DNA from: an uncultured Jannaschia sp.
GTDB taxonomy: Bacteria; Pseudomonadota; Alphaproteobacteria; Rhodobacterales; Rhodobacteraceae
Assembly: GCF_947494025.1 (NCBI RefSeq)
Contig: NZ_CANLTQ010000023.1
Coordinates: 1-46,446, forward strand
Length of the DNA stretch: 46,446 nt
Direction of reading: 5' to 3'
Part shown: one piece after another, positions 16,048-24,599 of the stretch
How the letters are laid out: each line of letters opens with the position of its first letter
How positions within the stretch are numbered: position 1 is the stretch's first letter
Notes under the pieces: model-generated
Database searches by the model: none
Told to the model about the DNA's origin: nothing
What the model saw: the letters and a program-made list of their open reading frames with translations, nothing else
Position numbers and translations under genes: made by a program

Positions 16048-17688
16048 CTAGAGCAGGAAGTCGTCGAAATCGTCCGCGTCTTCCCCGTCCTCGGCCTCGG
16101 CTTCCGGCAAACCGAGCGCCCCGCGGTGCACGTCCCGCTCGACCTCCATCGTGTAGCTCGCATAAAGCCATGGGACGTCCCGATAGGGTCCGTCCCCCGC
16201 CTCCGCGGCGGCGCGGACCGTCCGGGCCAGATCGCCGAAGGCCGGGGCGTAGTCGGCGGCGATCTGGAAGGCCTGGATCGCGGCGCCCGACGAGGTCGAA
16301 AGGCGCATCGACTGCGACTGGAGCGCCTCGCGGGCGGTGGCGATCTGCTTCACCATCCGGGCGATCCCCGTGGAGCGTTCCGACAGGCTTTCCTGGATGG
16401 CCGCAAGCTGCTCCAGATCCGCCTCGAGGCCCGTCCGCTCGAGTGCCTTGGACGTCCGGCGGATGCGCTTCAGGGCGACGCTGATCTGCTCGATCAGGCC
16501 GGACGAGCGTTCCACAACCGCGCGCACGTGGCCGGCGAGGAAGGGCAGGGGCGTGTCGGTGTTCGCGAGCTTGCTGGCGACGATCAGCGCGTTGAAGACC
16601 GAGGTTTCGAGCGCGCCGTTGAGGTTGCTCGCGGTCTTGAGGTTCTCCTGCGCCCGGTCGATCCGCTCCACGAGGTCGCCCAGAAGCTCCACCGTGTTGT
16701 CGAGCTTGGCGCGGCCCGAGGCGACGGCGTTCAGCATCCCGTCGTTCGTGCGCCGGTTCGCGTCCACCCAGGCGTTGGAGGCGTCGAAGCCCGCGTCGCT
16801 GCCGAGCGCGGTGTCGCCCGAGAGCGTGCTCGACAGGGCGTTCAGCGCGTCGACCGCGCCGCCCGTCTCGCGGTCCAGATCCCGGGCCAGCGCGTCGAGC
16901 TGCGCGGACACCACGGCGGCGAGCGCGCCGGCCTCCTCCGCATCGCCGCCCGAGTCGAGGGCGGCGTCCAGATGCTCCACGCGCTGCCGGAAGGCGTCGG
17001 GGAATTGCAGGCAGCCGACGAGGCGGCCGACGGCCTGGCCCACGCCGGAGCGCAGATCGGCGGCGGCCGTCTTGATGTGCTCGATATGGGCCTCGTGCGC
17101 CGTCTTGAGGCTGGCGAGGTTGTCCTGTCGGGATTCGCCCTGCCGCAGGATCGAACGGAACTCGCTCGCGATCGTGGCAAGCTCGGCCCGGGCGAGGCCG
17201 CTCCGCTGCTGGATCGCGGAGATCAGCTTGGAGGACGCCTTGGAGGAGCGCTGCAATTCCTTGAGCTGGGTGTCGAGCGTTTCCACGAAAACGGACACCT
17301 GTTCGGTGCCCGCGGAGGTCTCTGCCAGCGTCGTCTTGGTCAGGAACGAGACCGATTGCAGCTCGACGGCGCAACGGTCGATCTCCTGCAGGGTCGTGGT
17401 CACGGAGATCAGGGCGGTCTGGAACTTCTTGTCCGCGAGCGACTGCGCCGCTTCCTGCGCGGCCTCCGCGGCGCGGCCGGTATGGGCGAAGAAGCTGCTG
17501 TAGGAGCTTTGCCCGGCCTCGTCGGACGCCCCCGGTTCCGTCGCCTCCAGAAGGCGTTCGACCTGCCGGTCGAATTCCCTGGACGTGTCGCGGATCGTCT
17601 CGAGCTCGAAAAAGGCCACCTCGAACGTCCCGGCGACCTTGCTGGCGAGCTGTTCCAGAGACAGCGTTTGCGACCCACCATCCGTCAT
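16048..17688 (-). CDS. Soluble helical protein resembling a degenerate methyl-accepting chemotaxis signalling domain
   Basis: 546 residues, with no signal peptide or membrane segment, mostly long Ala/Leu/Glu-rich amphipathic helices likely to form coiled coils. Around residues 350-400 the block FNALIVASKLA, then GHVRAVVERSSGLIEQI, lines up with the chemoreceptor hairpin tip (LNAAIEAARAGE, then ADEVRxLAERS). The Glu/Arg contacts for CheA/CheW are mostly lost. The C-terminus is acidic and ends DADDFDDFLL. ATG 17688 follows an AGAAGGGGTG ribosome binding site. No che genes are nearby. I infer a cytoplasmic protein descended from, or structurally mimicking, an MCP signalling domain. It could also be an unrelated coiled-coil protein. 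Function unknown. Confidence 0.7.
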   Translation of the reverse strand: MTDGGSQTLSLEQLASKVAGTFEVAFFELETIRDTSREFDRQVERLLEATEPGASDEAGQSSYSSFFAHTGRAAEAAQEAAQSLADKKFQTALISVTTTLQEIDRCAVELQSVSFLTKTTLAETSAGTEQVSVFVETLDTQLKELQRSSKASSKLISAIQQRSGLARAELATIASEFRSILRQGESRQDNLASLKTAHEAHIEHIKTAAADLRSGVGQAVGRLVGCLQFPDAFRQRVEHLDAALDSGGDAEEAGALAAVVSAQLDALARDLDRETGGAVDALNALSSTLSGDTALGSDAGFDASNAWVDANRRTNDGMLNAVASGRAKLDNTVELLGDLVERIDRAQENLKTASNLNGALETSVFNALIVASKLANTDTPLPFLAGHVRAVVERSSGLIEQISVALKRIRRTSKALERTGLEADLEQLAAIQESLSERSTGIARMVKQIATAREALQSQSMRLSTSSGAAIQAFQIAADYAPAFGDLARTVRAAAEAGDGPYRDVPWLYASYTMEVERDVHRGALGLPEAEAEDGEDADDFDDFLL

Positions 17689-17736
17689 CGTGGCACCCCT
17701 TCTTCCGCGTATCGGCGTGCCCTAGCCCGTCAGGGT

Positions 17737-17985
17737 CTAAGAAATCCTGAACCCGTGCCGCGCTTGTGGCCCGGGTGAGGGGTCGCCCCGCCCCCCTCGC
17801 GTCGGCCGAGCGGCGCGGGGGCCGGGATCGTCGGGCGCGATCGCGTCGATCCGGACCTCGCGCTTCTTGTCGTTGCCGCGCGACGCGGCCACGCCCGCGA
17901 GCACCGACATCGCCCCGACGCGGGCGCCGGCGCGCTGGTCGAAGGCATCGCGACCACGGGGATGAATTGACGGGACGCGGCGCAT
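17737..17985 (-). pseudogene. Possible C-terminal remnant of a Gfo/Idh/MocA oxidoreductase
   Basis: An 82-residue open frame. Its first half (HPRGRDAFDQRAGARVGAMSV, then LAGVAASRGNDKKREVRIDAI) resembles the C-terminal tail of Gfo/Idh/MocA dehydrogenases (pattern GARAGxxxVLTGIAAxxSIxxGxPVxI). Nothing upstream on this strand encodes the Rossmann domain. A complete Gfo/Idh gene starts 85 bp away in the opposite direction. It reads as a relic of a second family member. The match is by eye, so confidence is modest. The rest of the 17689-18069 gap shows nothing else. Confidence 0.35.
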
Positions 17986-18069
17986 CGGACCAGACCCGGC
18001 CGCAGGGGCGGAGATCACCTCCGACGACCAACCTGCGCGGGATGCGCAACAGAATGCGGAGTTCCGGAC

Positions 18070-19152
18070 ATGAGCACCTATCGCGTCGCGACCATCGGCC
18101 TCGGCGTCGGCCTCGGCCATATCGAGGAGGCCTGGGCCGCCCTGCCGGGCCAGTTCGAGCTCGCGGCCGTCTGCGACCTCGACGACGGCCGGCTTGACGC
18201 CGCCCGCAGGGCCTACGGGGTGGAGGGTACCAAGGATTTCGACGCCCTCCTCGTGCGCGACGACATCGACATCGTCGACATCTGCACGCCCCCCGCGCTG
18301 CACCTGCCGCAGGTCCTGGCCGCGCTGGAGGCGGGCAAGCACGTGATCTGCGAGAAGCCGCTCGCCGGGTCGCTGCGCGACATCGACGCGATGGCCAGGG
18401 CGGAAGCGCGGTCCCCGGGGCACCTCATGCCGATCTTCCAGTACCGCTACGGCACCGGCGCGATGACCGCGCGGGCCATCATCGACGCGGGGCTGGCCGG
18501 CAAGCCGCTCGCCGCGACGGCGGAGACGTTCTGGTTCCGCGATGCGGACTACTACGCGATCCCCTGGCGGGGCACGTGGGAGACCGAGCTCGGCGGCACG
18601 ATGACGACCCATGCCATCCACATCCACGACATGATGACGTGGCTGATGGGGCCGGTGGAGGCGGTGTTCGGCCGCCTCGCGACCCGCGCCCACGACATCG
18701 AGACCGAGGACACGGCCACCGCCTCGCTGCGCTTCGTCTCGGGCGCGCTCGGCGCGCTCACCGCGAACGTGGCGAGCCAGGACGAGTATTCGCGCCTGTT
18801 CCTCGCCTTCGAGAACGTGACCTTCGAATCCACGCGGGAGCCCTACGCGGTGGGCAAGGGGCCGTGGACGATAACCATCCGCGACCCTGCGATCCGGGCC
18901 CGGGTCGACGACCTCGTCGCGACGCTGCCCGATCCGGGCAACCGCTTCACCGGGCAGATGCGCGCCTTCCACCACGCGCTCGAGACCGGCGCCCCGCCGC
19001 CCGTCTCGGTCGCGGATGCGCGCGACGCCATCGCGCTGCTCACCGCCTTCTACATGTCGGCCGAGAGCGGGCGGGAGGTGACGCTGCCTTTGCCCGACCG
19101 CGATCCGGGCCGGGCGGGCTGGCCCCAGCAGGGACGGGGGGCCGGGGCGTGA
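18070..19152 (+). CDS. Gfo/Idh/MocA-family NAD(P)-dependent oxidoreductase
   Basis: 360 residues. The N-terminal Rossmann fold begins VATIGLGVGLGHIEEAW, then LAAVCDLDDGRLDAAR and DIDIVDICTPPALHLPQVLA. The hallmark EKP motif is HVICEKPLAGSLRDID, near residue 97, whose Lys is the usual catalytic/cofactor residue. The C-terminal alpha/beta domain carries GGTMTTHAIHIHDMMTWLMG, where the His residues fit the substrate site. Members oxidise or epimerise sugars, inositols and sugar acids with NAD(P). The next start (GTG 19149) overlaps its stop, but that gene is a broken MalK/UgpC-type ATPase, so this enzyme probably once served a linked sugar importer that has been lost. Substrate unknown. Confidence 0.9.
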   Translation: MSTYRVATIGLGVGLGHIEEAWAALPGQFELAAVCDLDDGRLDAARRAYGVEGTKDFDALLVRDDIDIVDICTPPALHLPQVLAALEAGKHVICEKPLAGSLRDIDAMARAEARSPGHLMPIFQYRYGTGAMTARAIIDAGLAGKPLAATAETFWFRDADYYAIPWRGTWETELGGTMTTHAIHIHDMMTWLMGPVEAVFGRLATRAHDIETEDTATASLRFVSGALGALTANVASQDEYSRLFLAFENVTFESTREPYAVGKGPWTITIRDPAIRARVDDLVATLPDPGNRFTGQMRAFHHALETGAPPPVSVADARDAIALLTAFYMSAESGREVTLPLPDRDPGRAGWPQQGRGAGA

Positions 19153-19380
19153 GCCGGGCGACGTGCATGGAGCCGCGCCGCTCCGTCAAGCACCAGCGCG
19201 CGATCGAGGCATCCACGGGATCGACCTCGAGATCGCGTCCCGGCGCGTTCGCCGTTTCGCGAGTCCCTCGGGCTGCGGCAAGTCCACGCGGCCGCGGATG
19301 ACGACGACCGACAAGAGCGTGGTCCCGGAGGACGGCCGCATCATGCAGGTCGGCGCTGAACCGAACATTTATTTCGTTAA
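19149..19380 (+). pseudogene. Frameshifted, internally deleted MalK/UgpC-type ABC ATPase remnant
   Basis: The GTG at 19149 overlaps the Gfo/Idh stop as a real downstream gene would, but the frame fails after about 23 codons. In the next frame the text continues as IHGIDLEIAS, then a Walker A core SGCGKST. It then jumps straight to the ATPase's later segment DGRIMQVGAEPNIYF, matching the DGRIxQVGxPxEIY motif that lies about 200 residues further on in intact MalK. So there is at least one frameshift (near 19215) and a deletion of the signature and Walker B regions. It is dead, and evidence of decay of a sugar-uptake operon. Confidence 0.75.
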
Positions 19381-19483
19381 CCCTTACGCGTGTGTTAGCA
19401 ACCCGGCGAGAGGGGCCGTCGAAGCAGGCAGCCCGTGGCGGGAACGCCGACTCGCAAAGGTTCGGTTCCAGAAGGAAATCGTC

Positions 19484-19729
19484 ATGGCCGAAGCCGCCAG
19501 CGCCGCACAGATCCCCGCCGGAAAAGCCGATCCCTCCGTATTCACGCTCGACCTTCTCCGCCTTGCGGACCGTGAGGCGGGCTCCGCCGCGGTTGCGGGC
19601 GCGCCGAACCTGTCCGTCGTGCCCGACCTGTTCCGGGCGCGGGGTCCGGGCGGCGCCCGCGTGGCGGACACCTCGCTCATCCTGTCCTCGGGCGGCGCCT
19701 TCGACACGTCCGCACCGTGCCGACGCTGA
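19484..19729 (+). pseudogene. N-terminal fragment resembling a secreted 5'-nucleotidase/metallophosphatase
   Basis: An 81-residue open frame with a good ribosome binding site (AAGGAAATCGTC before ATG 19484) and AT-rich DNA upstream (about 19365-19400). The text FTLDLLRLADREAGSAAV, then APNLSVVPDLF and SLILSSGGAF, resembles the start of calcineurin-like 5'-nucleotidases of marine bacteria (pattern FTLqlLHxADqEgG, later LxLSSGD). The metal-ligand positions look mutated: His to Arg in LLRLAD, and Asp to Gly in SSGGAF. The reading ends at 19729, just before the nuclease gene. I read it as a decayed, truncated relic. It could instead be a small expressed protein. Confidence 0.45.
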
Positions 19730-19809
19730 CGAGGGCCGACGCCGGATATCCCACCAGCAATTTCGCGCGGACGCCCTCTGCGCTTGCCGACACAGAACCG
19801 GAGAATGAC

Positions 19810-22629
19810 ATGCGGATGCAGAACCTCGACTTCCACGCCGACGCGGTGTTCGACGACGCGGCACCGGAACAGGCCCTCGTCCTGAACGAGGTGCTGGGCT
19901 CCACCACCGGAGTCGACAGCGAGTATATCGAGCTCTTCGGGGAGGCCGGAGCCTCGCTGGACGGCCTGAGCGTGATCGTCGTGGAAAGCGATGCGGGGTC
20001 CGGCAACGGCGCGATCGACGTCCGGCTCGATTTCGGCGCGCAGGACGCGATCGGCGCGAACGGCTTTTTCCTCGCCGCGAACGGCATCGCGGCGACGACC
20101 TACGGCGTGACGCCGAACCTCGTGATCGCGGACGATTCCATCGAGAACTCCTCCTACACCATCGCACTGGTGGAGACCGCGAGCCTCGCGGGCGGGACCG
20201 TGACCGGAAACGAGGTCGTGCTCGACGCGGTCGGCGTGACGGACGGCGAGGGGGCGGAGAGCTTCGCCTTCGGCGCGCCGGTCGTCGGCCCGGACGGCAG
20301 CTTCCTGCCCGCCGGCGTGGGCCGCGTGGAGGACGGCGTCGACACCGACGATGTATCGGACTTCGAGATACTCGACTTCAACAACCGCGCGCCGAACTCG
20401 CCCACGGCCGGCACGACGGGCGACGATGGCGGACCGGGAACCGGCGACGTCACCATCGACGACGCGCCAACCCTCGTCAGCGCGATCCAGGGCGCGGGCG
20501 AGGCGAGCCCGCTCGCCGGGCAGGCCGTCGTGGTCGAGGCCATCGTTTCCGGCGACTTCCAGAGCGGCGACGACGACGACTTCCGCAACCTCGACGGCTT
20601 CTTCCTGATGGAGGAGCGGACGGACTTCGACACGGACGACATGACCTCCGAAGGCATCTTCGCCTTCGAGGGCGGGGACACCCGGCTGGACGTGGCCGCG
20701 GGCGACCGGGTCCGGGTGCTCGGCACCGTGGTCGAGCGGTTCGGCAAGACCACGATCGAGGTCGCGGAGATCCGCATCGAGGATGCGGCGGTCGAGACCG
20801 ATGTCCTGTCGCTCGCCGTGGAGAGCGCGCTGCCGCCCCTCGCCGCACGCGAAGCGCTGGAAAGCATGCTTGTCGACTTCAACGAGCCGCTCACCTTCAC
20901 CGAGAGCTTCGACTACGAGGCGTTCAACAACGGCACGCTGGCCGCCGGCGGCCCGGTCTACCAGTACACGCAGCTCAACGCGCCCGACGTGGCGGGCAAC
21001 GCGGCCTATCTCGCCGAGGTGGCGGACCGGACCATCGCCATCGACGACGGCCGCAACGCGGCCCGCGACGATTTCGACCCGATCCCGGAACCCGACGGCG
21101 ACCCCTTCACCCTCGCCAGCGGCGTGCGGATGGGGCAGGATTTCGACCTGACCGCGATCGTGGACTTCGATTTCGGCGAATGGCGGCTCCGCCTGCCCGA
21201 AGGCGCCGCGTTCGAGCCCCTGCCGGGCGACGAGCGGCCCGACGCGCCGGCGGATGTGGGCAGCGATTACAAGGTCGGCTCGCTCAACGTGCTGAACTAC
21301 TTCACGACGCTCGAAGGGCAGACCGATATCGGGCAGGGCCCCCGCGGCGCCGGCAGCGCGGCGGAGTTCGAGCGCCAATCCGACAAGCTCGTCTCGGTCA
21401 TCCGGGGCATGGATGCCGACGTGATCGCGCTGAACGAGATCGAGAACGACTTCGCCGGCGAGAATTTCGCGATCGCGGAGCTGGTCTCGCGCCTCAATGA
21501 CGGGATCGAGGGGGCGCCTTGGGCATTTGTGGATCCGAAACAGGAATTCGTCGGCGGCGACGCGATCGCGGTGGCCTTTCTTTACAACAGCGAAACGACG
21601 CGCCTCGCGCCGGGCACCAGCGTCGCGACGCTGACTGACGATCAGCTCGCCGGGCTCGGCGTCGATCCGGGCAATCCGATCTTCGAGGGGCCGGGCACCG
21701 CCCGCGTGCCGCTCGCCGCGACCTTCGAGGAGATCGCCACCGGCGAGCGCTTCACGGCGGCGGCCAACCACTTCAAATCCAAGGGCTCGGTCAGTCCGTT
21801 CGGGGACAATGCCGACCGGGGCGACGGGGCGGGGTCCAACGACGAGGCCCGCGCGCAGGCCGCCGCGGCGGTCGATGCCTGGCTCGCCAGCGATCCGACC
21901 GGTTCCGGCGATCCCGACCGGATCATCCTCGGCGACCTGAACTCCTACGCGCAGGAGACGCCTTTGCAGGTCCTCGCGGCGGCGGGCTACACGAACCTCG
22001 TGGCCGCCGAAGAGGGGCTGACCTCGACCTCCTACCGCTTCTCGGGTCAGGTCGGGACGCTCGACTACGCGCTCGCCAACGACGCGATGGCGGCGCAGGT
22101 GACCGGGGCCACGATCTGGGACATCAACGACGAGGAGCCGGTCTTCTTCGACTACAACCTCGACGGAACCTTCACCGATCCGCTCCGGCCCACCGATCAG
22201 GGCCTCTTCGACGGCGGCTCGCCGGCGGCGGCCTCGGACCACGATCCGGTCGTGGTCGGGCTCGACCTCGGCGCGGGCGCGGCGCCGATCCTCATCGCGG
22301 GCACGGCGGGGAACGACAGCCTGCGCGGCACCGATGCGGACGAACGGCTGGTTTCCGGCGGCGGGCGGCTCGACGTGCTGCGCGGCGCGGGCGGGGCGGA
22401 CGTGTTCGAGTTCACCTCCGAGGCCGGCGCGCGCAACACCGTCCAGATCCGCGACTTCGACGCGAGCGAGGGCGACCTCATCGACCTCGGCGGGGCGACG
22501 CCGGCCGATGCGCGGGAACTGGGCGCGAACGTGCTCCTGCAACTGGCGGAGGACGGCGACTCGATCCTCGTGCTGGGCGCCAGCCTCGCCGGGCTCGCCT
22601 TCACCGACAACAGCCTCGTCGTCGCCTGA
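19810..22629 (+). CDS. ExeM/NucH-family extracellular endonuclease with C-terminal calcium-binding (RTX-like) tail
   Basis: 939 residues. Start ATG 19810 has GGAG seven bases upstream; a GTG at 19717 has no such site. Domains in order: a lamin-tail-like beta module (about 15-170, ALVLNEVLG then EYIELFGEAG), and an acidic linker. An OB-like segment (about 215-340) follows, with ADVTVDD-like start TIDDAPTLVSAIQG. The EEP nuclease domain (about 480-815) has KVGSLNVLNYF, DVIALNEIEND, AANHFKSKG, ILGDLNSYAQETP and SDHDPVVVGL as the catalytic and metal motifs. The C-terminal tail has GTAGNDSLRGTDADE and GADVFEF, typical of hemolysin-type Ca2+-binding proteins exported by type I secretion. No Sec signal peptide is visible, which fits. 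It should degrade extracellular DNA. Confidence 0.9.
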   Translation: MRMQNLDFHADAVFDDAAPEQALVLNEVLGSTTGVDSEYIELFGEAGASLDGLSVIVVESDAGSGNGAIDVRLDFGAQDAIGANGFFLAANGIAATTYGVTPNLVIADDSIENSSYTIALVETASLAGGTVTGNEVVLDAVGVTDGEGAESFAFGAPVVGPDGSFLPAGVGRVEDGVDTDDVSDFEILDFNNRAPNSPTAGTTGDDGGPGTGDVTIDDAPTLVSAIQGAGEASPLAGQAVVVEAIVSGDFQSGDDDDFRNLDGFFLMEERTDFDTDDMTSEGIFAFEGGDTRLDVAAGDRVRVLGTVVERFGKTTIEVAEIRIEDAAVETDVLSLAVESALPPLAAREALESMLVDFNEPLTFTESFDYEAFNNGTLAAGGPVYQYTQLNAPDVAGNAAYLAEVADRTIAIDDGRNAARDDFDPIPEPDGDPFTLASGVRMGQDFDLTAIVDFDFGEWRLRLPEGAAFEPLPGDERPDAPADVGSDYKVGSLNVLNYFTTLEGQTDIGQGPRGAGSAAEFERQSDKLVSVIRGMDADVIALNEIENDFAGENFAIAELVSRLNDGIEGAPWAFVDPKQEFVGGDAIAVAFLYNSETTRLAPGTSVATLTDDQLAGLGVDPGNPIFEGPGTARVPLAATFEEIATGERFTAAANHFKSKGSVSPFGDNADRGDGAGSNDEARAQAAAAVDAWLASDPTGSGDPDRIILGDLNSYAQETPLQVLAAAGYTNLVAAEEGLTSTSYRFSGQVGTLDYALANDAMAAQVTGATIWDINDEEPVFFDYNLDGTFTDPLRPTDQGLFDGGSPAAASDHDPVVVGLDLGAGAAPILIAGTAGNDSLRGTDADERLVSGGGRLDVLRGAGGADVFEFTSEAGARNTVQIRDFDASEGDLIDLGGATPADARELGANVLLQLAEDGDSILVLGASLAGLAFTDNSLVVA

Positions 22630-22672
22630 CGCCCCGTTCTTCCTCAAGGTCATTTCAAAAGGAGACCACCGC

Positions 22673-23221
22673 ATGACTTCCACCACGACGAGAACCCTTC
22701 TGGCCGGCGCCTTCGCCTGTCTCGCCACGACCGGGCAGGCGGCGACGCTCGGCCTCGCGACCGGCGCGTCGGTCCTGAGCGGGACGGGCGAGGCGTTCTT
22801 CGTTCCCGGATCGGACCTGTCCTTCGCGGGCCTGAGCGCCGACGGCGCCGACATCGCCATCGCCGCCGCGCTCGAGACCGGCGACGCGCCGGGCGCCGTT
22901 CTCGTGGACGGCCTCCTTTCGGGCAGCGTCGCGGGCTTCGGCTTCGAGATCGACGCCGGCACCGATGGCGGCGACGTGATCGAGATCGACTTCCGTCCGG
23001 ACGACGGAAGCCTCGCCGACGCGCTCGGGCCGCGCGCGCTCGCCGTGCTGACAGGAGAGTTCGGCACGGACGACGGCTTCGCGGAGACGGCGTTCTTTTC
23101 CGCCGCGAGCGTCACGATCGCCCCGGTGATCGAGGTCGCCCCGATCCCGCTGCCCGCTTCCGGCCTGCTTCTGGTCGGTGGCATGGCCGCGCTCGCCCGG
23201 CGCCGCCGCGCGCGCGGCTGA
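22673..23221 (+). CDS. Exported protein with VPLPA-CTERM-type sorting signal
   Basis: 182 residues. A Sec signal peptide (RTLLAGAFACLATTGQAA) is followed by a Gly/Asp/Ala-rich beta-type body. The C-terminus is a tripartite sorting signal: IPLPASG motif, hydrophobic helix LLLVGGMAALA, and Arg cluster RRRRARG. This is the VPLPA-CTERM variant of PEP-CTERM, which exosortase-type enzymes are thought to process in Rhodobacteraceae. ATG 22673 has AAGGAG upstream. It follows the nuclease gene by 43 bp and is probably co-transcribed. The body is not recognised. A cell-surface or envelope role is inferred. Confidence 0.82.
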   Translation: MTSTTTRTLLAGAFACLATTGQAATLGLATGASVLSGTGEAFFVPGSDLSFAGLSADGADIAIAAALETGDAPGAVLVDGLLSGSVAGFGFEIDAGTDGGDVIEIDFRPDDGSLADALGPRALAVLTGEFGTDDGFAETAFFSAASVTIAPVIEVAPIPLPASGLLLVGGMAALARRRRARG

Positions 23222-23377
23222 GCCGGAGGCGGGCCCCGGGGGCAGACAACGCCGGCCGGGGCGCGGACGCGGGCGGGCCGGTGTTCCGGCCCCCCTCCAT
23301 CACCGGGGTGCGTCGACCCCTCGGGGTAGCGTCGTTTGCGCGTTGAAGTCCCCCCGGCGAATTGCGACCCTTTCGCG

Positions 23378-24544
23378 ATGATCCGGACACTCATCCTCCT
23401 CGGCCTTTCGCTTGCGGCCGCCGGGCCGGCGACCGCGCAGACGCGCCTCTCGGCGATGCGGACGGACACCGGCGCCGCGGCGGCCGATGCGGCGGGTGTG
23501 ACGTTCTCCTTCGGCGGTCAGATCAACCCGATGGTGCTCCACGCCGAACAAGGGCCCCGGGACCGGACCTTTCTCGCGGACAACGACGGCTCCGGCTCCC
23601 GGCTGGAGTTCCGCGCCGAAGGCCGGATGGGCCCCGACCTGACCGCCGGTCTCGAACTCGTGCTGTCGGCGGAAACCCATTCGTCGGACGGGATCGGGTT
23701 CGGGTCGCAGGACCGGAACGGCGATGCCGGCGATCCGCGGCAGGCGCATGTCTTCGTCGAGGGCGACCGCTTCGGAACCCTTTCGGTCGGAAAGGGCGAC
23801 ACCGCGGCGGAGGACGCCGCGCATGCCGACCTGTCGGGCACCGATTTCGCGGGGTCGGAATCGGACGTGGACGACGTGGCCGGGGGGCTGCATTTCCGCG
23901 ACGCGAGCGGTCGCGATCTTGGCCGGCTCGACGGTTTCTTCGATATGCAGGACGGCGACCGCGCCCTGCGCGTCCGCTACGACACGCCGGACAGGAACGG
24001 CGTGTCGTTCGGCATCTCCGCCGCAGAGGGCGACGACGGCGACGGCCTCGATCCGGCGGTGACTTTTCGGTACGAGGGCGAGACAGGGTTCGGCGAAGTG
24101 GCCGCGGCGCTCGCCTACCGGCGGGCGGGGCGCGCGGACGACCGGACGGACGCGTTCTGGGTCGGCTCGGCCTCCGTGCTGCTCCCCTCCGGTTTCAACG
24201 CCACCGTGGCCGCCTCGCGCGGCGACATCGCGGGGCAGGGGGAGGCGCCGACGGCGATGTTCCTGAAGCTCGGCTACCTCCGGGACCATTTCGGCATCGG
24301 CGAGACCCGGGTCTCCGTCGACCACTTCCGGGGCGAGGCCAACGCCGCGTTCGGCGGCCCCGGCGGCGATCTGGTCGAGGCCGGATCCTGGGGTTTCTTC
24401 GCCGTGCAGGAAATCGCGGACCTCAACACCGAGGCGTATCTCGGCTTCCGCCGTTACGAGCTCGACGACGTCTTCGTGAACGACACCCGCGGGGAGGTCG
24501 ACGCGCTGAACGCCGTCCTTGTCGGCGCGCGCGTCCGGTTCTGA
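23378..24544 (+). CDS. Outer-membrane porin-like beta-barrel protein
   Basis: 388 residues. ATG 23378 gives a signal peptide, MIRTLILLGLSLAAAGPATA. The mature part has alternating-polarity strands and acidic loops, with GGQINPMVLHAEQG and LEFRAEGRMGPDLTAGLELVL at the start. The segment FVEGDRFGTLSVGKGDTA is characteristic of alphaproteobacterial general porins. It ends ALNAVLVGARVRF, with the terminal Phe needed for BAM insertion. It presumably admits small hydrophilic solutes. Its place after the nuclease suggests uptake of nucleotides or phosphate, but this is inference. Confidence 0.8.
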   Translation: MIRTLILLGLSLAAAGPATAQTRLSAMRTDTGAAAADAAGVTFSFGGQINPMVLHAEQGPRDRTFLADNDGSGSRLEFRAEGRMGPDLTAGLELVLSAETHSSDGIGFGSQDRNGDAGDPRQAHVFVEGDRFGTLSVGKGDTAAEDAAHADLSGTDFAGSESDVDDVAGGLHFRDASGRDLGRLDGFFDMQDGDRALRVRYDTPDRNGVSFGISAAEGDDGDGLDPAVTFRYEGETGFGEVAAALAYRRAGRADDRTDAFWVGSASVLLPSGFNATVAASRGDIAGQGEAPTAMFLKLGYLRDHFGIGETRVSVDHFRGEANAAFGGPGGDLVEAGSWGFFAVQEIADLNTEAYLGFRRYELDDVFVNDTRGEVDALNAVLVGARVRF

Positions 24545-24599
24545 CCGGCGCCGTTCTGCCGGCTTCCCCGAACGCGAGGCCCCCTCGACACGAACCGAC

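Noticed and set aside
14459-18049. A 1196-codon minus-strand frame, and a 1090-codon plus-strand frame (14506-17778), covering the DadA-like and MCP-like genes
   Set aside because: Both overlap recognised genes in other frames and are dominated by Arg/Pro/Gly. They arise from third-position GC bias.
19384-23469. A 1361-codon open frame on the minus strand opposite the nuclease
   Set aside because: It is antisense to a gene with clear domains, rich in Arg/Val/Asp repeats, and shows no motif. It is a high-GC shadow.
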